A stretch of 64,000 nucleotides of DNA from Lederbergia citri. Its GTDB lineage: Bacteria > Bacillota > Bacilli > Bacillales > Bacillaceae_C. The notes below the pieces were generated by a model. That model ran no database searches. It worked only from the letters and a program-made list of their open reading frames with translations, and was not told where the DNA came from. The position numbers were made by a program, and so were the translations under genes. The DNA lies in contig NZ_JAGYPG010000001.1 in the NCBI RefSeq assembly GCF_018343625.1, forward strand, positions 292,342 through 356,341, written 5' to 3'. This document shows positions 9,026 to 18,301 of this stretch, one piece after another; the first letter of the stretch is position 1, and each line of letters opens with the position of its first letter.

Positions 9026-11140
9026 TTAACGTGCAATTAAAGTAATATCATTATCGCTTAATACAGCTTTTAAGTTCTTTTCTTCTGGATGGTCAAGGAT
9101 ATAGTCAGCAATATTGTCTTCCAATTGTTCTTGGATAACTCTGCGAAGGGCACGGGCACCAAAGTTTGGATGATAGCCTAGTTCAACTAATTTCTCTTTT
9201 ACCTCATCAGTTACTTCAAGACTCATTTCTTGTTCAGTCAGACTTAGCTCAAGCTCATTTAGTAGTAATTGAATGATAGATAGTAAATGATTTTTTTCAA
9301 GTTTATTAAATTCAATGATACTGTCAAAGCGGTTCAAGAACTCCGGTTTAAAGAAAGAACCGAGGGAGTCAAGAATACTTGTTTCTTTCATAACATCGCT
9401 TTTACCAAAACCAACTTGGATTTCCTTCACTCCGCTTGTTCCCGCATTACTTGTCATAATAATGACAGTATCTTTAAAGCTGACTGTTCTTCCTTGGCTA
9501 TCAGTAAGGCGTCCATCCTCGAGAATTTGCAGGAACATATGCAGTACATCAGGATGAGCTTTTTCAATTTCATCCAAAAGAATAATGCTATAAGGATTTC
9601 TGCGTACTCTTTCGGTTAATTGGCCAGCTTCTTCATGGCCGACATAGCCAGGGGGAGAGCCGATTAATTTAGATACACTATGTTTTTCCATGTATTCACT
9701 CATATCGAGACGAATTAACGCATCTTTCGTTCCAAATAGCTCTTCAGCTAAACTTTTTGTCAATTCTGTTTTACCTACACCAGTTGGACCGACAAATAGG
9801 AAGGAGCCAATAGGACGATTTTTAGCTTTTAATCCTGCTCTGCTTCGACGAATCGCTTTAGAAACTTTTTTTACAGCTTCTTCTTGACCAATCACTTTTT
9901 TAGCAAGGTTTTCTTCAAGATGCTTCATTTTTAGCTTCTCATCGCTTTGAAGTTTTCCAACAGGAATACCGGTTTTCGATTCAACAATATTGTGGATGTC
10001 ACTAACTTCAACGGTAGGCTTGTCATTGTCTGAATGATCATTTAGTGATTTTTCAAGACTTAATTCTTCGTCACGAAGTTTAGCGGCTAGTTCATAGTTC
10101 TCTTCAGATAGTGCTGCTTGTTTTTCTTGTTCAATTTCGGCCATTCGTTGTTGTACATCTTCATATTTTGGTGATTTCATTGATAAATTTATTTTTGATC
10201 CTGCTTCATCCATTAGATCGATTGCTTTATCTGGCAGATAACGATCTTGGATATATCTGCTTGATAGTTCCACACAGGCTTTAATCGCAGCGTCACTGTA
10301 TGTGACTTGGTGATAGTTTTCATATTTTTCTTTTAGGCCTTCTAGAATTTCTATCGCTTTATCAATTGAAGGTTCACCTACTTGAACAGGTTGAAAACGT
10401 CTCTCAAGGGCAGCATCTTTTTCGATTTGTCTATATTCTTTTAATGTAGTGGCCCCGATTACTTGAAGTTCTCCTCTAGCAAGAGCTGGTTTCAAAATAT
10501 TGCCGGCATCCATTGAACCCTCAGCAGAACCAGCACCGACAATAAGATGAATTTCATCTATAAACAATAAGATATTTTTACGTTCTTGTAATTCAGTAAT
10601 GAGTTGCTTCATTTTTTCCTCAAATTGTCCACGGATACCTGTATTCGCTACAAGAGAAGCAACATCTAGAAGATAAACTTCTTTATTCATTAGTTTTGCA
10701 GGAACGTCTTTTTCAATTATTTTTAGGGCAAGTCCTTCGGCAATGGCCGTTTTACCAACACCAGGCTCCCCGATTAAGACAGGATTATTTTTGTTCCTGC
10801 GGTTCAAGATTTCAATGACTCTTTCAATTTCTTTTTCACGCCCGATAACAGGATCGATTAGACCAGTCTTAGCAGCTTCGTTAAGATTTCGGCCGAATTG
10901 ATCTAGAAACCCATTGTTTCCATTAGAAGTTTTAGTTTTTACTTTATTAAATTGATTCTCAGGCATAGAAAAACCTTTGAACAAATCTTCAAATCCACTT
11001 GGACCTTTCATAGAAGCATTTAGTTTTTCTTTTTCCATTGCATAGCATTCAGAACATAAAGGCATTGTTTTTTTATGACCATTCATATTTAAGTGGAGTT
11101 GAATGTTTGCATGATTTTTTTGGCATTTACTGCATAACAT
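9026..11140 (-). CDS. clpE: ATP-dependent Clp protease ATP-binding subunit ClpE
   Basis: The 704-residue Hsp100 unfoldase starts with a zinc finger (MLCSKCQKN ... LCSEC, two CxxC pairs) that distinguishes ClpE from ClpC. Then come AAA+ domain 1 (Walker [10 protein letters not shown] near residue 130), a UVR-like linker ([13 protein letters not shown]) and AAA+ domain 2 (GPTGVGKTE near 460) with a Clp C-terminal domain. It unfolds proteins for ClpP during heat or misfolding stress. The ATG at 11140 follows GGAGG; 14 upstream in-frame codons have no such signal. Three CtsR operators overlap and follow its promoter. The neighbour ykvI is as in B. subtilis. Confidence 0.95.
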   Translation of the reverse strand: MLCSKCQKNHANIQLHLNMNGHKKTMPLCSECYAMEKEKLNASMKGPSGFEDLFKGFSMPENQFNKVKTKTSNGNNGFLDQFGRNLNEAAKTGLIDPVIGREKEIERVIEILNRRNKNNPVLIGEPGVGKTAIAEGLALKIIEKDVPAKLMNKEVYLLDVASLVANTGIRGQFEEKMKQLITELQERKNILLFIDEIHLIVGAGSAEGSMDAGNILKPALARGELQVIGATTLKEYRQIEKDAALERRFQPVQVGEPSIDKAIEILEGLKEKYENYHQVTYSDAAIKACVELSSRYIQDRYLPDKAIDLMDEAGSKINLSMKSPKYEDVQQRMAEIEQEKQAALSEENYELAAKLRDEELSLEKSLNDHSDNDKPTVEVSDIHNIVESKTGIPVGKLQSDEKLKMKHLEENLAKKVIGQEEAVKKVSKAIRRSRAGLKAKNRPIGSFLFVGPTGVGKTELTKSLAEELFGTKDALIRLDMSEYMEKHSVSKLIGSPPGYVGHEEAGQLTERVRRNPYSIILLDEIEKAHPDVLHMFLQILEDGRLTDSQGRTVSFKDTVIIMTSNAGTSGVKEIQVGFGKSDVMKETSILDSLGSFFKPEFLNRFDSIIEFNKLEKNHLLSIIQLLLNELELSLTEQEMSLEVTDEVKEKLVELGYHPNFGARALRRVIQEQLEDNIADYILDHPEEKNLKAVLSDNDITLIAR

Positions 11141-11163
11141 AAATATCAATCCTCCAATTTGAT

Positions 11164-11269
11164 TTTGACTAACTTTGACCAATTAACGAAAAATAAAAAA
11201 GTCGGAATAGGAAAATGTATTGACCTATTTTGACCTTATGTTTACATTATACACTGACCTTTTTTGACT
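11164..11269 (-). promoter_or_regulatory. Three CtsR operators in front of clpE
   Basis: On the reverse strand three direct heptad pairs fit the CtsR box RGTCAAA-N3-RGTCAAA: 11164-11180 (GGTCAAA then AGTCAAA), 11219-11235 (GGTCAAA then GGTCAAT) and 11253-11269 (AGTCAAA then GGTCAGT). The outer one sits between -35 and -10, so bound CtsR would block polymerase. Multiple boxes are typical of clpE. Confidence 0.88.
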
Positions 11270-11274
11270 TTCAA
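11246..11274 (-). promoter_or_regulatory. Sigma-A promoter of clpE
   Basis: Reverse-strand TTGAAA (11269-11274) and TATAAT (11246-11251) are spaced by exactly 17 bases, with CtsR boxes inside and just downstream. Confidence 0.85.
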
Positions 11275-11359
11275 GCTTTTTTTAATATTTTTTGATTTTT
11301 TTTCGTTCTCTTACATATGGTTTAAAAGGATAAAAAAATAGTTGAAGAGGGGCAACGCA

Positions 11360-12400
11360 TTGAAAAAATGGACAGGCGCTTTACAAGTGGCTGCAGTTTA
11401 TGTGGGTACGGTAATTGGTGCTGGATTTGCAACAGGTAGAGAAATCGTTGAGTTTTTTACACAATATCGTTTTTGGGGTTTTATATCTATTTTAATAGCA
11501 GGCTATTTATTTATTTTTCTCGGGACGAAGATTATGATTAAAGCCATTGATATTCAAGCTTCTTCTTTCGAGCAATTTAATGAATATTTATTTGGAAAAA
11601 TATTATCTAAAATTATGAATGTGTTTATAATGATTATGTTATTAGGCGTATGCGCAGTCATGTTGTCAGGAGCTGAAGCCCTTTTTACTGAACAGCTTGG
11701 CTTTTCACATACAATTGGCTCATTTGTCACCATTGCTCTTGCCCTGATAGTTATGGCATTAGGTGTAAAAGGGTTATTTGCAGTAAATACTTTTGTTGTG
11801 CCCATGTTAATTTTTTTTAACTTTATTCTTTTATACCATTCTATTGAAAACAAACAAATACTTACTTCGTTACTTCATAATCCAGAAGGTTTTATTAGCA
11901 TTAAAGCAATCATTGCCGCTTTTTCATATGCTGCATTTAACCTCGCTCTTGCTCAAGCTGTTCTTGTACCCGTTGCAGTTGAAATTAATGAGAAAGTCAT
12001 TGTTAAACTTGGAGGCTGGATTGGAGGAGCATTATTAACGATTATTTTAATTTCTAGTCATATTATTTTAACGTCACTTCCGAATGCTATTCTTTTTGAG
12101 ATTCCGATGGCTTTTATCGTAAAAAGTGCTGCTAGCAGTATCTATTTCATCTATTTACTCATTATATATGGTGAAATTTTTACTTCGTTGATCGGAAATA
12201 TGTACGGATTGGAGCGTCAAATAAATCGCTACATATCTATTGGGAGTATTTGGATACACGGAGGAATCATTGTTTTCGTCTATATGATCAGCAGAGTAAA
12301 TTACGGTGAATTGCTCGGAATCTTATATCCTTTTTTTGGATACGTCAGTTTGATATTTTTGTTCATCCTTTGGTTGAAGCCTGTAAGAACAAAAGCGTAA
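11360..12400 (+). CDS. ykvI: YkvI family membrane transporter-like protein
   Basis: The 346-residue protein has about ten membrane helices and opens with the family motif VGTVIGAGFATGREI, like amino-acid/cation symporters of the LeuT-fold superfamily. Function is unknown. TTG at 11360 is preceded by GAAGAGGGG at proper distance, better than TTG at 11342. The last codons (ThrLysAla-stop, from about 12390) lie within the left end of an intergenic repeat, so the native C-terminus was probably altered. It is divergent from clpE, as in B. subtilis. Confidence 0.85.
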   Translation: MKKWTGALQVAAVYVGTVIGAGFATGREIVEFFTQYRFWGFISILIAGYLFIFLGTKIMIKAIDIQASSFEQFNEYLFGKILSKIMNVFIMIMLLGVCAVMLSGAEALFTEQLGFSHTIGSFVTIALALIVMALGVKGLFAVNTFVVPMLIFFNFILLYHSIENKQILTSLLHNPEGFISIKAIIAAFSYAAFNLALAQAVLVPVAVEINEKVIVKLGGWIGGALLTIILISSHIILTSLPNAILFEIPMAFIVKSAASSIYFIYLLIIYGEIFTSLIGNMYGLERQINRYISIGSIWIHGGIIVFVYMISRVNYGELLGILYPFFGYVSLIFLFILWLKPVRTKA

Positions 12401-12880
12401 GCGCCTGTTCAGCGACGTACAGGTCCAATAGATGTGGGTCCGTCGATGTCGCCAAAGGACGTGGCAGTTTTAGTCGACGTTCCTCTTTAGGGTTTGACTA
12501 GATAAAGGAATCACGGTGAGCCACGAAAAGCGTAAGGCGCCTGTATAAAGAAGGAAGGCTAATGGCGCAACGTCCTGTTGCAGTCTCAGGCAGCGACGTC
12601 CTGTCGCTTCGCCCGCACTAGTACATCCATGTACGTCTCAACGCCTTCCTGACCCGCATCCTGCTGGGCTCCGACAAGCAAATGTTCTGAGGCAAAAAGG
12701 TCGCTCTTTGACTTTATTGACGTGGGTTTATGACCTCGAGGGGCTGGCGCATGTAGCTGGATATAAGAGGGGAGCCGATGTTGAATTATCGTAGGAAGAA
12801 ACCGAAAGTTTGCTAGGCTCTGGAGCTAGACGGGAACGACTTTCTTAAAAGTTATCGACTAGGTTCCAATTTATAATTTT
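12390..12880 (+). repeat. Modular intergenic repeat, family A, copy A1 (longest)
   Basis: About 490 bp of GC-richer, non-coding DNA. The left end (AAAAGCGTAAGCGCCTG) overlaps the ykvI stop codon; the right end contains GAGCTAGACGGGAAC and a degenerate DnaA-box position (TTATCGACT, 12852-12860). Internal modules carry short hairpins at 12567-12581, 12593-12607 and 12621-12634. Copies A2-A5 share ends and modules. No open reading frame of note; it fills the gap between ykvI and the lipoprotein gene. Confidence 0.88.
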
Positions 12881-12894
12881 CTAAAAAACAGGAA

Positions 12895-12920
12895 AAAGCG
12901 GCTAAACGAATAGCCGCTTT
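12895..12920 (-). terminator. Terminator of the lipoprotein gene
   Basis: AAAGCGGCTA and TAGCCGCTTT form a perfect 10-bp stem with a 6-base loop directly after the reverse-strand stop codon, followed by a T-run in that direction. Confidence 0.85.
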
Positions 12921-12922
12921 CA

Positions 12923-13624
12923 TTATTTCTTTTCAATTGTTTCTGCCATTTTTAAGAAGGGATCTAAATAATTTTCATCTTTTGTAGTGAAGACAGTTAA
13001 CTTAAGGAGAAGATCATCCTTTTTTAATAAATAGGCTGTAACGATTTCACCATCTTTTTCTGCTTGATATATGTGTGCATTTTCCAACCATTGAGAGTCT
13101 TTCGCTTCCAGTTGTGTAACTTCGGAATTAACAGCAGTTAGTTGTTCTTTCATCGTTGCGACAGCATCATCCATATTTGTTTCAGAAGGAAGAATTTCAA
13201 TCCTCATAAAGTGGCGATCATTTTCTTTTAAATAAAGGACATCTTTATTAGGTTCCTCTGCAGTCAATTCAAATTCTGGCAAAATATAAAGTGAATAGTC
13301 CTGGTTATCGCTGGATTTTAAGAAAGCAGTATCTTCTTTCGTTTCTTTATTCACTTCATACGTAATATTCATTTCTAATAATCTTATTTTTTGTGAAGAA
13401 TCTTCTTTTTCTGCACTTTGTTCCTCATCTGTGTCTGTTTCAGTATTATCTTTTTCAGCATCATCAGCTTTTTTTTCTTCTGTTGCAGGTGCATTATTCT
13501 CTTCTTGGTTCCCACCAGCACCGTTTCCATTTGATAGGTTTGCTTCACGGCCACCAGTTCCGCATGCTGCTAGTAAAAGCATTGCTAAAACGCAAGCAGC
13601 GACTATTTTTATTGTTTTCAACAT
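12923..13624 (-). CDS. Putative lipoprotein of unknown function
   Basis: The 233-residue protein has a lipoprotein signal peptide (MLKTIKIVAACVLAMLLLAAC with lipobox LAAC, cysteine at residue 21), a low-complexity acidic linker rich in Glu, Asp, Asn and Thr (residues 25-75), and a folded C-terminal part of about 150 residues with alternating strand-like segments. It should be anchored to the outer face of the membrane. I do not recognise the family. An AGGAGG site precedes the ATG. It has its own terminator and no obvious partner. Confidence 0.75.
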   Translation of the reverse strand: MLKTIKIVAACVLAMLLLAACGTGGREANLSNGNGAGGNQEENNAPATEEKKADDAEKDNTETDTDEEQSAEKEDSSQKIRLLEMNITYEVNKETKEDTAFLKSSDNQDYSLYILPEFELTAEEPNKDVLYLKENDRHFMRIEILPSETNMDDAVATMKEQLTAVNSEVTQLEAKDSQWLENAHIYQAEKDGEIVTAYLLKKDDLLLKLTVFTTKDENYLDPFLKMAETIEKK

Positions 13625-13706
13625 GATGATTTCCTCCTTAGTTTATATCCGTTTGCTAGGTTAGACGATGTTTGAAGAAAAACGTTACAATTTGATATTC
13701 TATTAA

Positions 13707-14318
13707 TTAGGAAAGAGGGAAGATGATGAGAAGGAGTAAATCAAAAACGATGTGAGAAACGATTAATAATGGCATGCTTCTTTTCCATGCATATAAGATT
13801 CCCCAAACGAGACCACTTACAAATGCTGCAATCATTAAAATAAAATATCCTGAAAGGGAAAAGGCGATTGCATTGATAAATGCTGAAGCCAAAATAGCTT
13901 TTCCACTTCTCATTTTTCTCATCAGTCTTTTTAAGATGAATCCTCTCCAAAAAATTTCTTCACCAGGAATAACTATAAAAAATAAAACAAAATAATGCCA
14001 TATCCATTCAAGCGAAAAACGACTATATAGCTTAGTAATTTGTGAACTAAAGGTTTTTGGTAAAAAAGAAATGATCCAATCTCCAGCTGCAAATAGTAAG
14101 AAAAGCGCAACTCCTGAAAGGATTCCAATGGAAATGTAGTGTCTTGTCGAAACTTCATCGTCTAGTTTTTCATTGATAATGGCAAAACTGATTAAAAACA
14201 ACATCGTTGCTGTATATAAATACCAAAATACTTGGTTGCTTTCAAATGTTAAATAAATTAATAAAAATGCCAAAATAAATCCGATTATTAGCTTCCAGTC
14301 TATTATGTTTCTTTTCAT
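13707..14318 (-). CDS. CPBP family intramembrane metalloprotease
   Basis: The 203-residue polytopic protein carries the CAAX/CPBP motif GEEIFWRGF (EExxxR) near residue 118, and downstream histidine motif SHIVFD near 190. Homologues are Abi/CAAX-like proteases, some linked to bacteriocin immunity or regulated membrane proteolysis. About six membrane helices are visible. No bacteriocin gene is nearby, so the role is open. It is translated from a GGAAAGGAA site. Confidence 0.85.
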   Translation of the reverse strand: MKRNIIDWKLIIGFILAFLLIYLTFESNQVFWYLYTATMLFLISFAIINEKLDDEVSTRHYISIGILSGVALFLLFAAGDWIISFLPKTFSSQITKLYSRFSLEWIWHYFVLFFIVIPGEEIFWRGFILKRLMRKMRSGKAILASAFINAIAFSLSGYFILMIAAFVSGLVWGILYAWKRSMPLLIVSHIVFDLLLLIIFPLS

Positions 14319-14408
14319 TTGCTTTCCTTTCCAGTAAAAATATCCATTTCTAGATTTTAAATGTTATTCAAAGATTTCCCCATTAATCATTCCTTAAACG
14401 AAAATAAA

Positions 14409-14430
14409 ATGCAAGCGGCATCGCTTGCAT
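14409..14430 (-). terminator. Terminator of ykvS
   Basis: ATGCAAGCG and CGCTTGCAT form a 9-bp stem with a 4-base loop, followed on the reverse strand by TTTTATTTT. It touches the stop codon. Confidence 0.8.
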
Positions 14431-14624
14431 CAAACGTTTACTGAATCTTGAATTATTTTATAATTTTTATGATTAACAACCGTTTTTTCTTCTAAATCAT
14501 AATCGCGAAAATTTTCCATATACGTTAGATCTACAATGACGGAGTTCTCATTTATTTTTTCAACAATCCCTTTGAGACCATCCTTAAATTCAATGATATT
14601 GCCAACTTCGGCGATTTTCAACAC
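14430..14624 (-). CDS. ykvS: YkvS-like DUF2187 small protein
   Basis: The 64-residue protein has the DUF2187/KOW-like layout: EVGNIIEFKDGLKGIVEKIN followed by NSVIVDLTYMENF, a small beta-barrel fold. It resembles YkvS of B. subtilis, and the surrounding order (clpE, ykvI, ptsHI) supports this. Function is unknown; KOW-like folds often bind RNA or ribosomal partners. Initiation is probably at GTG 14624, or the following TTG, after GGGGGAG. Confidence 0.75.
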   Translation of the reverse strand: MLKIAEVGNIIEFKDGLKGIVEKINENSVIVDLTYMENFRDYDLEEKTVVNHKNYKIIQDSVNV

Positions 14625-14820
14625 TAACTCCCCCTTGCTTTTTCATCTATTTCTAGTGTGATTTCAAGGTGTAAAACGCTTTTGGTAATATCTTGCACTA
14701 TTTTTTATAAAAGTGCAAGTTGAAAAACAAATTTAAAAAGTTATGATATAAATTGAAGAATACAAAAAATAGACAAATTTTGAAATTTTATAATGTTGTC
14801 ATTAAAGGAGAGGGATTGCC

Positions 14821-15759
14821 TTGCTAACAAAACTACAAAAATTAAAAGACGAAGTTTCGAAAGTGTTAATCGGAAGAGAAACAGAAATTGATTTTTTAAT
14901 TATTTCTCTGTTACAGGGGGGACATGTATTATTGGAAAGTGTGCCCGGTACCGGGAAGACCTTACTAGGAAAAACGTTTGCGAAAAGCATTAATGGTGAA
15001 TTCAAGAGAATTCAATTTACACCAGATGTTCTTCCAAGCGATGTGACTGGAATACAATATTTCAATCCGAAGACGAAGGATTTTGAATTAAGACCTGGAC
15101 CAGTAATGACGAATATATTATTGGCTGATGAAATAAATCGTGCTACACCAAGGACGCAATCAAGCTTATTGGAAGTGATGGAAGAAAAACAAGTGACCAT
15201 AGATGGTGAAACAATGAAAATGACAGAACCGTTTATGGTTATCGCAACTCAAAATCCTGTTGATACACAGCAAGGTACATTTCCTCTTCCTGCAGCACAA
15301 TTGGATCGGTTTTTTATGAAGTTAGCTGTTCAATATCCTAGTTATGAAGAGGAATTGCAAATGGTTAGAAGATTTCGAGAGACTGATCCTTATACTAATG
15401 TTGAAGCAATTATATCTTCAGACGAAATTTCTAGTCTGAGAGCACAAGTTAAAAAGACTAAAGTTGACGAGGATATTGAGAAATACATTCTTGCCATCAT
15501 TCGGCAAACGAGGGAACATGCCGAGATTGAGCTTGGCGCTAGTCCGAGAGCAGCTTTAGCACTGATTCGAGCAAGTCAAGGAGCCGCTTTTCTAAAAGGT
15601 AGAGATTATGTAATCCCTGATGATGTTATGACCGTTGCACAAGCTGTTTTGGCTCACAGACTTCAATTATCAATAGAAGCATCCCTTACAAAAACGATAG
15701 ATGAAATTTTTATGGAGATATTACAAACAGTTCCCGTTCCAGTAGAGGCTGAAGCATGA
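14821..15759 (+). CDS. MoxR-type AAA+ ATPase (first locus)
   Basis: The 312-residue AAA+ protein has Walker A SVPGTGKTLLGK near residue 45, Walker B LLADEINRA near 105, sensor 1 ATQNPVDTQQGTFPLP and arginine-finger region AQLDRF. MoxR proteins act as chaperones with vWA/DUF58 partners. Start is TTG at 14821 after AAAGGAGAGG. It overlaps the DUF58 gene by four bases, forming a three-gene operon equivalent to the yeaC-yeaD-yebA type, although the third gene is shortened. Confidence 0.9.
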   Translation: MLTKLQKLKDEVSKVLIGRETEIDFLIISLLQGGHVLLESVPGTGKTLLGKTFAKSINGEFKRIQFTPDVLPSDVTGIQYFNPKTKDFELRPGPVMTNILLADEINRATPRTQSSLLEVMEEKQVTIDGETMKMTEPFMVIATQNPVDTQQGTFPLPAAQLDRFFMKLAVQYPSYEEELQMVRRFRETDPYTNVEAIISSDEISSLRAQVKKTKVDEDIEKYILAIIRQTREHAEIELGASPRAALALIRASQGAAFLKGRDYVIPDDVMTVAQAVLAHRLQLSIEASLTKTIDEIFMEILQTVPVPVEAEA

Positions 15760-16937
15760 TTCAGTGGTATCGTTTTTCAAATTCGTCTAATAAGGGTCTT
15801 TACTATACTACATATATTTTATTGTTCCTTATTATAATAGCTTTTTTGGCGAATCTATTACTCATCTTGTTTATCTTTATATCTTGCCTCATTATTTTAC
15901 TATTACATTCGTATTATTTTAAAATCGCAGGCAAAGGGTTGGATATTGTAAATGTGAAGCAAAAAAGCTTTCTCGTAATTGATAATGAAGGCAAGTGGAA
16001 AATAAAAATTATTAATAATGGAATGCCTATCTTAAAAGCTAGCATAATCATGACATTCGATCAGTCAGTTCTTCCAAAAGGTTTTCCTTATCGTATAAAT
16101 CACGGGCTTGTAGAAATAACTATTCCTTTCATTATATGGAAAAATGAAGAGAAAGAGATTTTGATCCCTGTCATTGGAAATAAACGAGGGAAATCGCAAA
16201 TAAGGGAGATAACGGTAAGAATTCCACACTTATATGGCAGTGGGTATGTGGATCTAACGTACCAACATTTAATTAATTCACAAATTCTCGTGTATCCGAA
16301 AAGAAATCCAGTCCATATATCAGATTTTGTTATTAACAATAAACAAGGATTGCAAGATGTCAAAACCTCTTTATTTGTGGATTCGATGCAGCCAATTGGT
16401 GTCCGGGATTATTTTTCGGGAGATCCTTTCCACCATATCCACTGGAAAGCAAGCGCAAAAATGCAAACCTTACAGTCGAAAGTTTTTTCACCCATTGCAT
16501 CACGTGGATGGTTGATTATCTTGAATATATCGGAACACTATTCCATAAATGCGAGACTAGAAGAAATGATTTCTCAAGCAGCATTCATCATTGATTACGC
16601 CTTAAAAGAAGAGATACCTTTTTCCTTTGCCGTTAATGTAAGATCTTTTGGGAGCACCCCTTTTTATTATTTGCAAGAAGGTTCCGGAGCAAAGCATAGG
16701 CAAGCCGCCTTTGAGTTTTTAACGGTTCTTTCTTTTTCATCACTTTTGTTTCCGCCTATACAGATGTTAAGTATTCTAAAAAACGAAGAATTACCTTCAG
16801 TGATTACATTTTTAGGATCGGAAACAATTGAAACGCAAAAAGTTCTTCAAGAAATTGCTATAACAGGACGCTCAATCTTTGAAGTAAATAATAAGGGAGT
16901 ATTAAAGCAATGGAAACAAAAGAATATAGCAGTATGA
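15756..16937 (+). CDS. DUF58 domain protein (first locus)
   Basis: The 393-residue protein has two N-terminal membrane helices (residues 10-50), a beta-rich extracytoplasmic-like segment and a DUF58 domain with VGVRDYFSGDPFHHIHWKASAK near residue 215, described here by its core RDYFSGDPFHHIHWKA. The following vWA-like strand reads IILNISEH, so the DxSxS metal site is not conserved. It is translationally coupled to the MoxR gene (ATG inside GCATGA) and overlaps the next gene by 28 bases. It probably works with MoxR in envelope assembly; actual substrate unknown. Confidence 0.85.
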   Translation: MIQWYRFSNSSNKGLYYTTYILLFLIIIAFLANLLLILFIFISCLIILLLHSYYFKIAGKGLDIVNVKQKSFLVIDNEGKWKIKIINNGMPILKASIIMTFDQSVLPKGFPYRINHGLVEITIPFIIWKNEEKEILIPVIGNKRGKSQIREITVRIPHLYGSGYVDLTYQHLINSQILVYPKRNPVHISDFVINNKQGLQDVKTSLFVDSMQPIGVRDYFSGDPFHHIHWKASAKMQTLQSKVFSPIASRGWLIILNISEHYSINARLEEMISQAAFIIDYALKEEIPFSFAVNVRSFGSTPFYYLQEGSGAKHRQAAFEFLTVLSFSSLLFPPIQMLSILKNEELPSVITFLGSETIETQKVLQEIAITGRSIFEVNNKGVLKQWKQKNIAV

Positions 16938-18157
16938 TGAGCGAGGTATATTCACAAGGGGGGTTAATTAGAAGCTTCTTATTAAAAGCAATTCTAGTCA
17001 GTTTAATTATTTCTCCAATACATGTAATGGACTCGTATTATTATACGATTGCTTGGCCATTTTTACTGTTAGTCTGTGTGGGCAGTGTAATCTTATTAGG
17101 TTTACAACGTATGAATACAAAAGGATTTTCTTTTAACTTTATTGCATTTACTGCACCTATTCTTTTTCTTTTAAGTGTATCTACCCAATTGCCCTTTTGG
17201 ATCTTTCTTTTCTCGACAGTATTTCTTTACTTCGTTTTAAGCAGGGAAATAGAGAATGACATATATGATTCCGTAGATGGGGGAGAAGGAATATTAGTAG
17301 CGACGGTATTTACGGCATTTGTGATTTGGATGATTGCTGCTATTTTTTCTTTACCATTTTTGTATCCTGTTCTGTTGCTTTTATTAGTACAGTTTCTTGT
17401 TTTTTCATTTGGGACATTTATGAGAAGGTATTTTGAAAGCAGAATAATTGATAAAAATCTATTGTTACTTAAGGTATTTGTTGGGATGATGGGAATTTTT
17501 GCTGTTGCTTTTTTAGCAGCATTTCTTTTTAACCATTATTTACGAAAGTTACTCGATCAATTGTTATCATTGTTTGCAACGTTTCTTCTTTTTATTATAG
17601 AGCCCATTATAAAATTATTTCCGACATCATCGTTAAATCAAACGGAAGATAATGCAAATCAATTTATTCAAGGGAATGAATTCGGCAGTGACGATTCAGA
17701 AATTATTTTAAATCTTGAACCATCACAAGTTGCTAATAATATTGTCTTAGTCATTAGTATCATCATCTTATGCTTTATCATCTTTTATTTTTTTAAAAAA
17801 TATAAAACTCGTCGTCCATATCAAGGAGTGCAAGATAAAACCCTTAACCCCTTTATTACTAAAGTTTCAACATATCAGGATAGAAATAATATAGGTCCTG
17901 TGTACAGCGATATTGAAAATGTAATAAGAAGAGAGATAAAGTCACTCGATAAATTTGCTGGTAAGAGAAAATTAGGGCGTCATTCAAATGAATCATTTAG
18001 AGACTGGTTTAAAAGAATTGATATAAACATATCTACAGATTCGATGAATATTTATGAAAGTGTTCGATACGGAAGTGTAAATGCAACTAGTACAGAGGTC
18101 AAAAATTTTATGGAAGAAATAAAGACCATAAAAGAAAAAATGGTAAAAAAAGAGTAA
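16910..18157 (+). CDS. DUF4129 membrane protein lacking a transglutaminase domain
   Basis: The 415-residue protein has about eight hydrophobic helices (residues 20-220), one more near residue 280 and a cytoplasmic C-terminal DUF4129-like region (residues 320-410, ending IYESVRYGS near 385). In most Bacillus operons of this kind the third protein is near 720 residues and carries a transglutaminase-like Cys-His-Asp domain between helices. That domain is absent here; only about 40 residues separate the helix blocks. No frameshift is visible, so it is a real short form. Confidence 0.78.
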   Translation: METKEYSSMMSEVYSQGGLIRSFLLKAILVSLIISPIHVMDSYYYTIAWPFLLLVCVGSVILLGLQRMNTKGFSFNFIAFTAPILFLLSVSTQLPFWIFLFSTVFLYFVLSREIENDIYDSVDGGEGILVATVFTAFVIWMIAAIFSLPFLYPVLLLLLVQFLVFSFGTFMRRYFESRIIDKNLLLLKVFVGMMGIFAVAFLAAFLFNHYLRKLLDQLLSLFATFLLFIIEPIIKLFPTSSLNQTEDNANQFIQGNEFGSDDSEIILNLEPSQVANNIVLVISIIILCFIIFYFFKKYKTRRPYQGVQDKTLNPFITKVSTYQDRNNIGPVYSDIENVIRREIKSLDKFAGKRKLGRHSNESFRDWFKRIDINISTDSMNIYESVRYGSVNATSTEVKNFMEEIKTIKEKMVKKE

Positions 18158-18223
18158 AAATATGAATGATTAAAGTCGAAATCGATGTTTTTTATTTTTT
18201 TCTTGCAATTTAATGCTCAACCA

Positions 18224-18252
18224 TTGACGAAACAGCCAAAATTGGCTACTTT
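18224..18252 (+). promoter_or_regulatory. Possible ptsHI promoter with internal inverted repeat
   Basis: TTGACG (18224-18229) and TACTTT (18247-18252) are 17 bases apart. An inverted repeat AGCCAA-AA-TTGGCT (18234-18247) occupies the spacer and could be an operator. The -10 match is weak. Confidence 0.35.
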
Positions 18253-18301
18253 TGTATTAGGTAGGATAATAATATTGCTTTGGGAAAAGGAGACGATTGG
18301 A

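Noticed and set aside
12450..12900. Protein-coding gene inside repeat A1
   Set aside because: Frames are short, without ribosome sites, and are explained by repeat modules.
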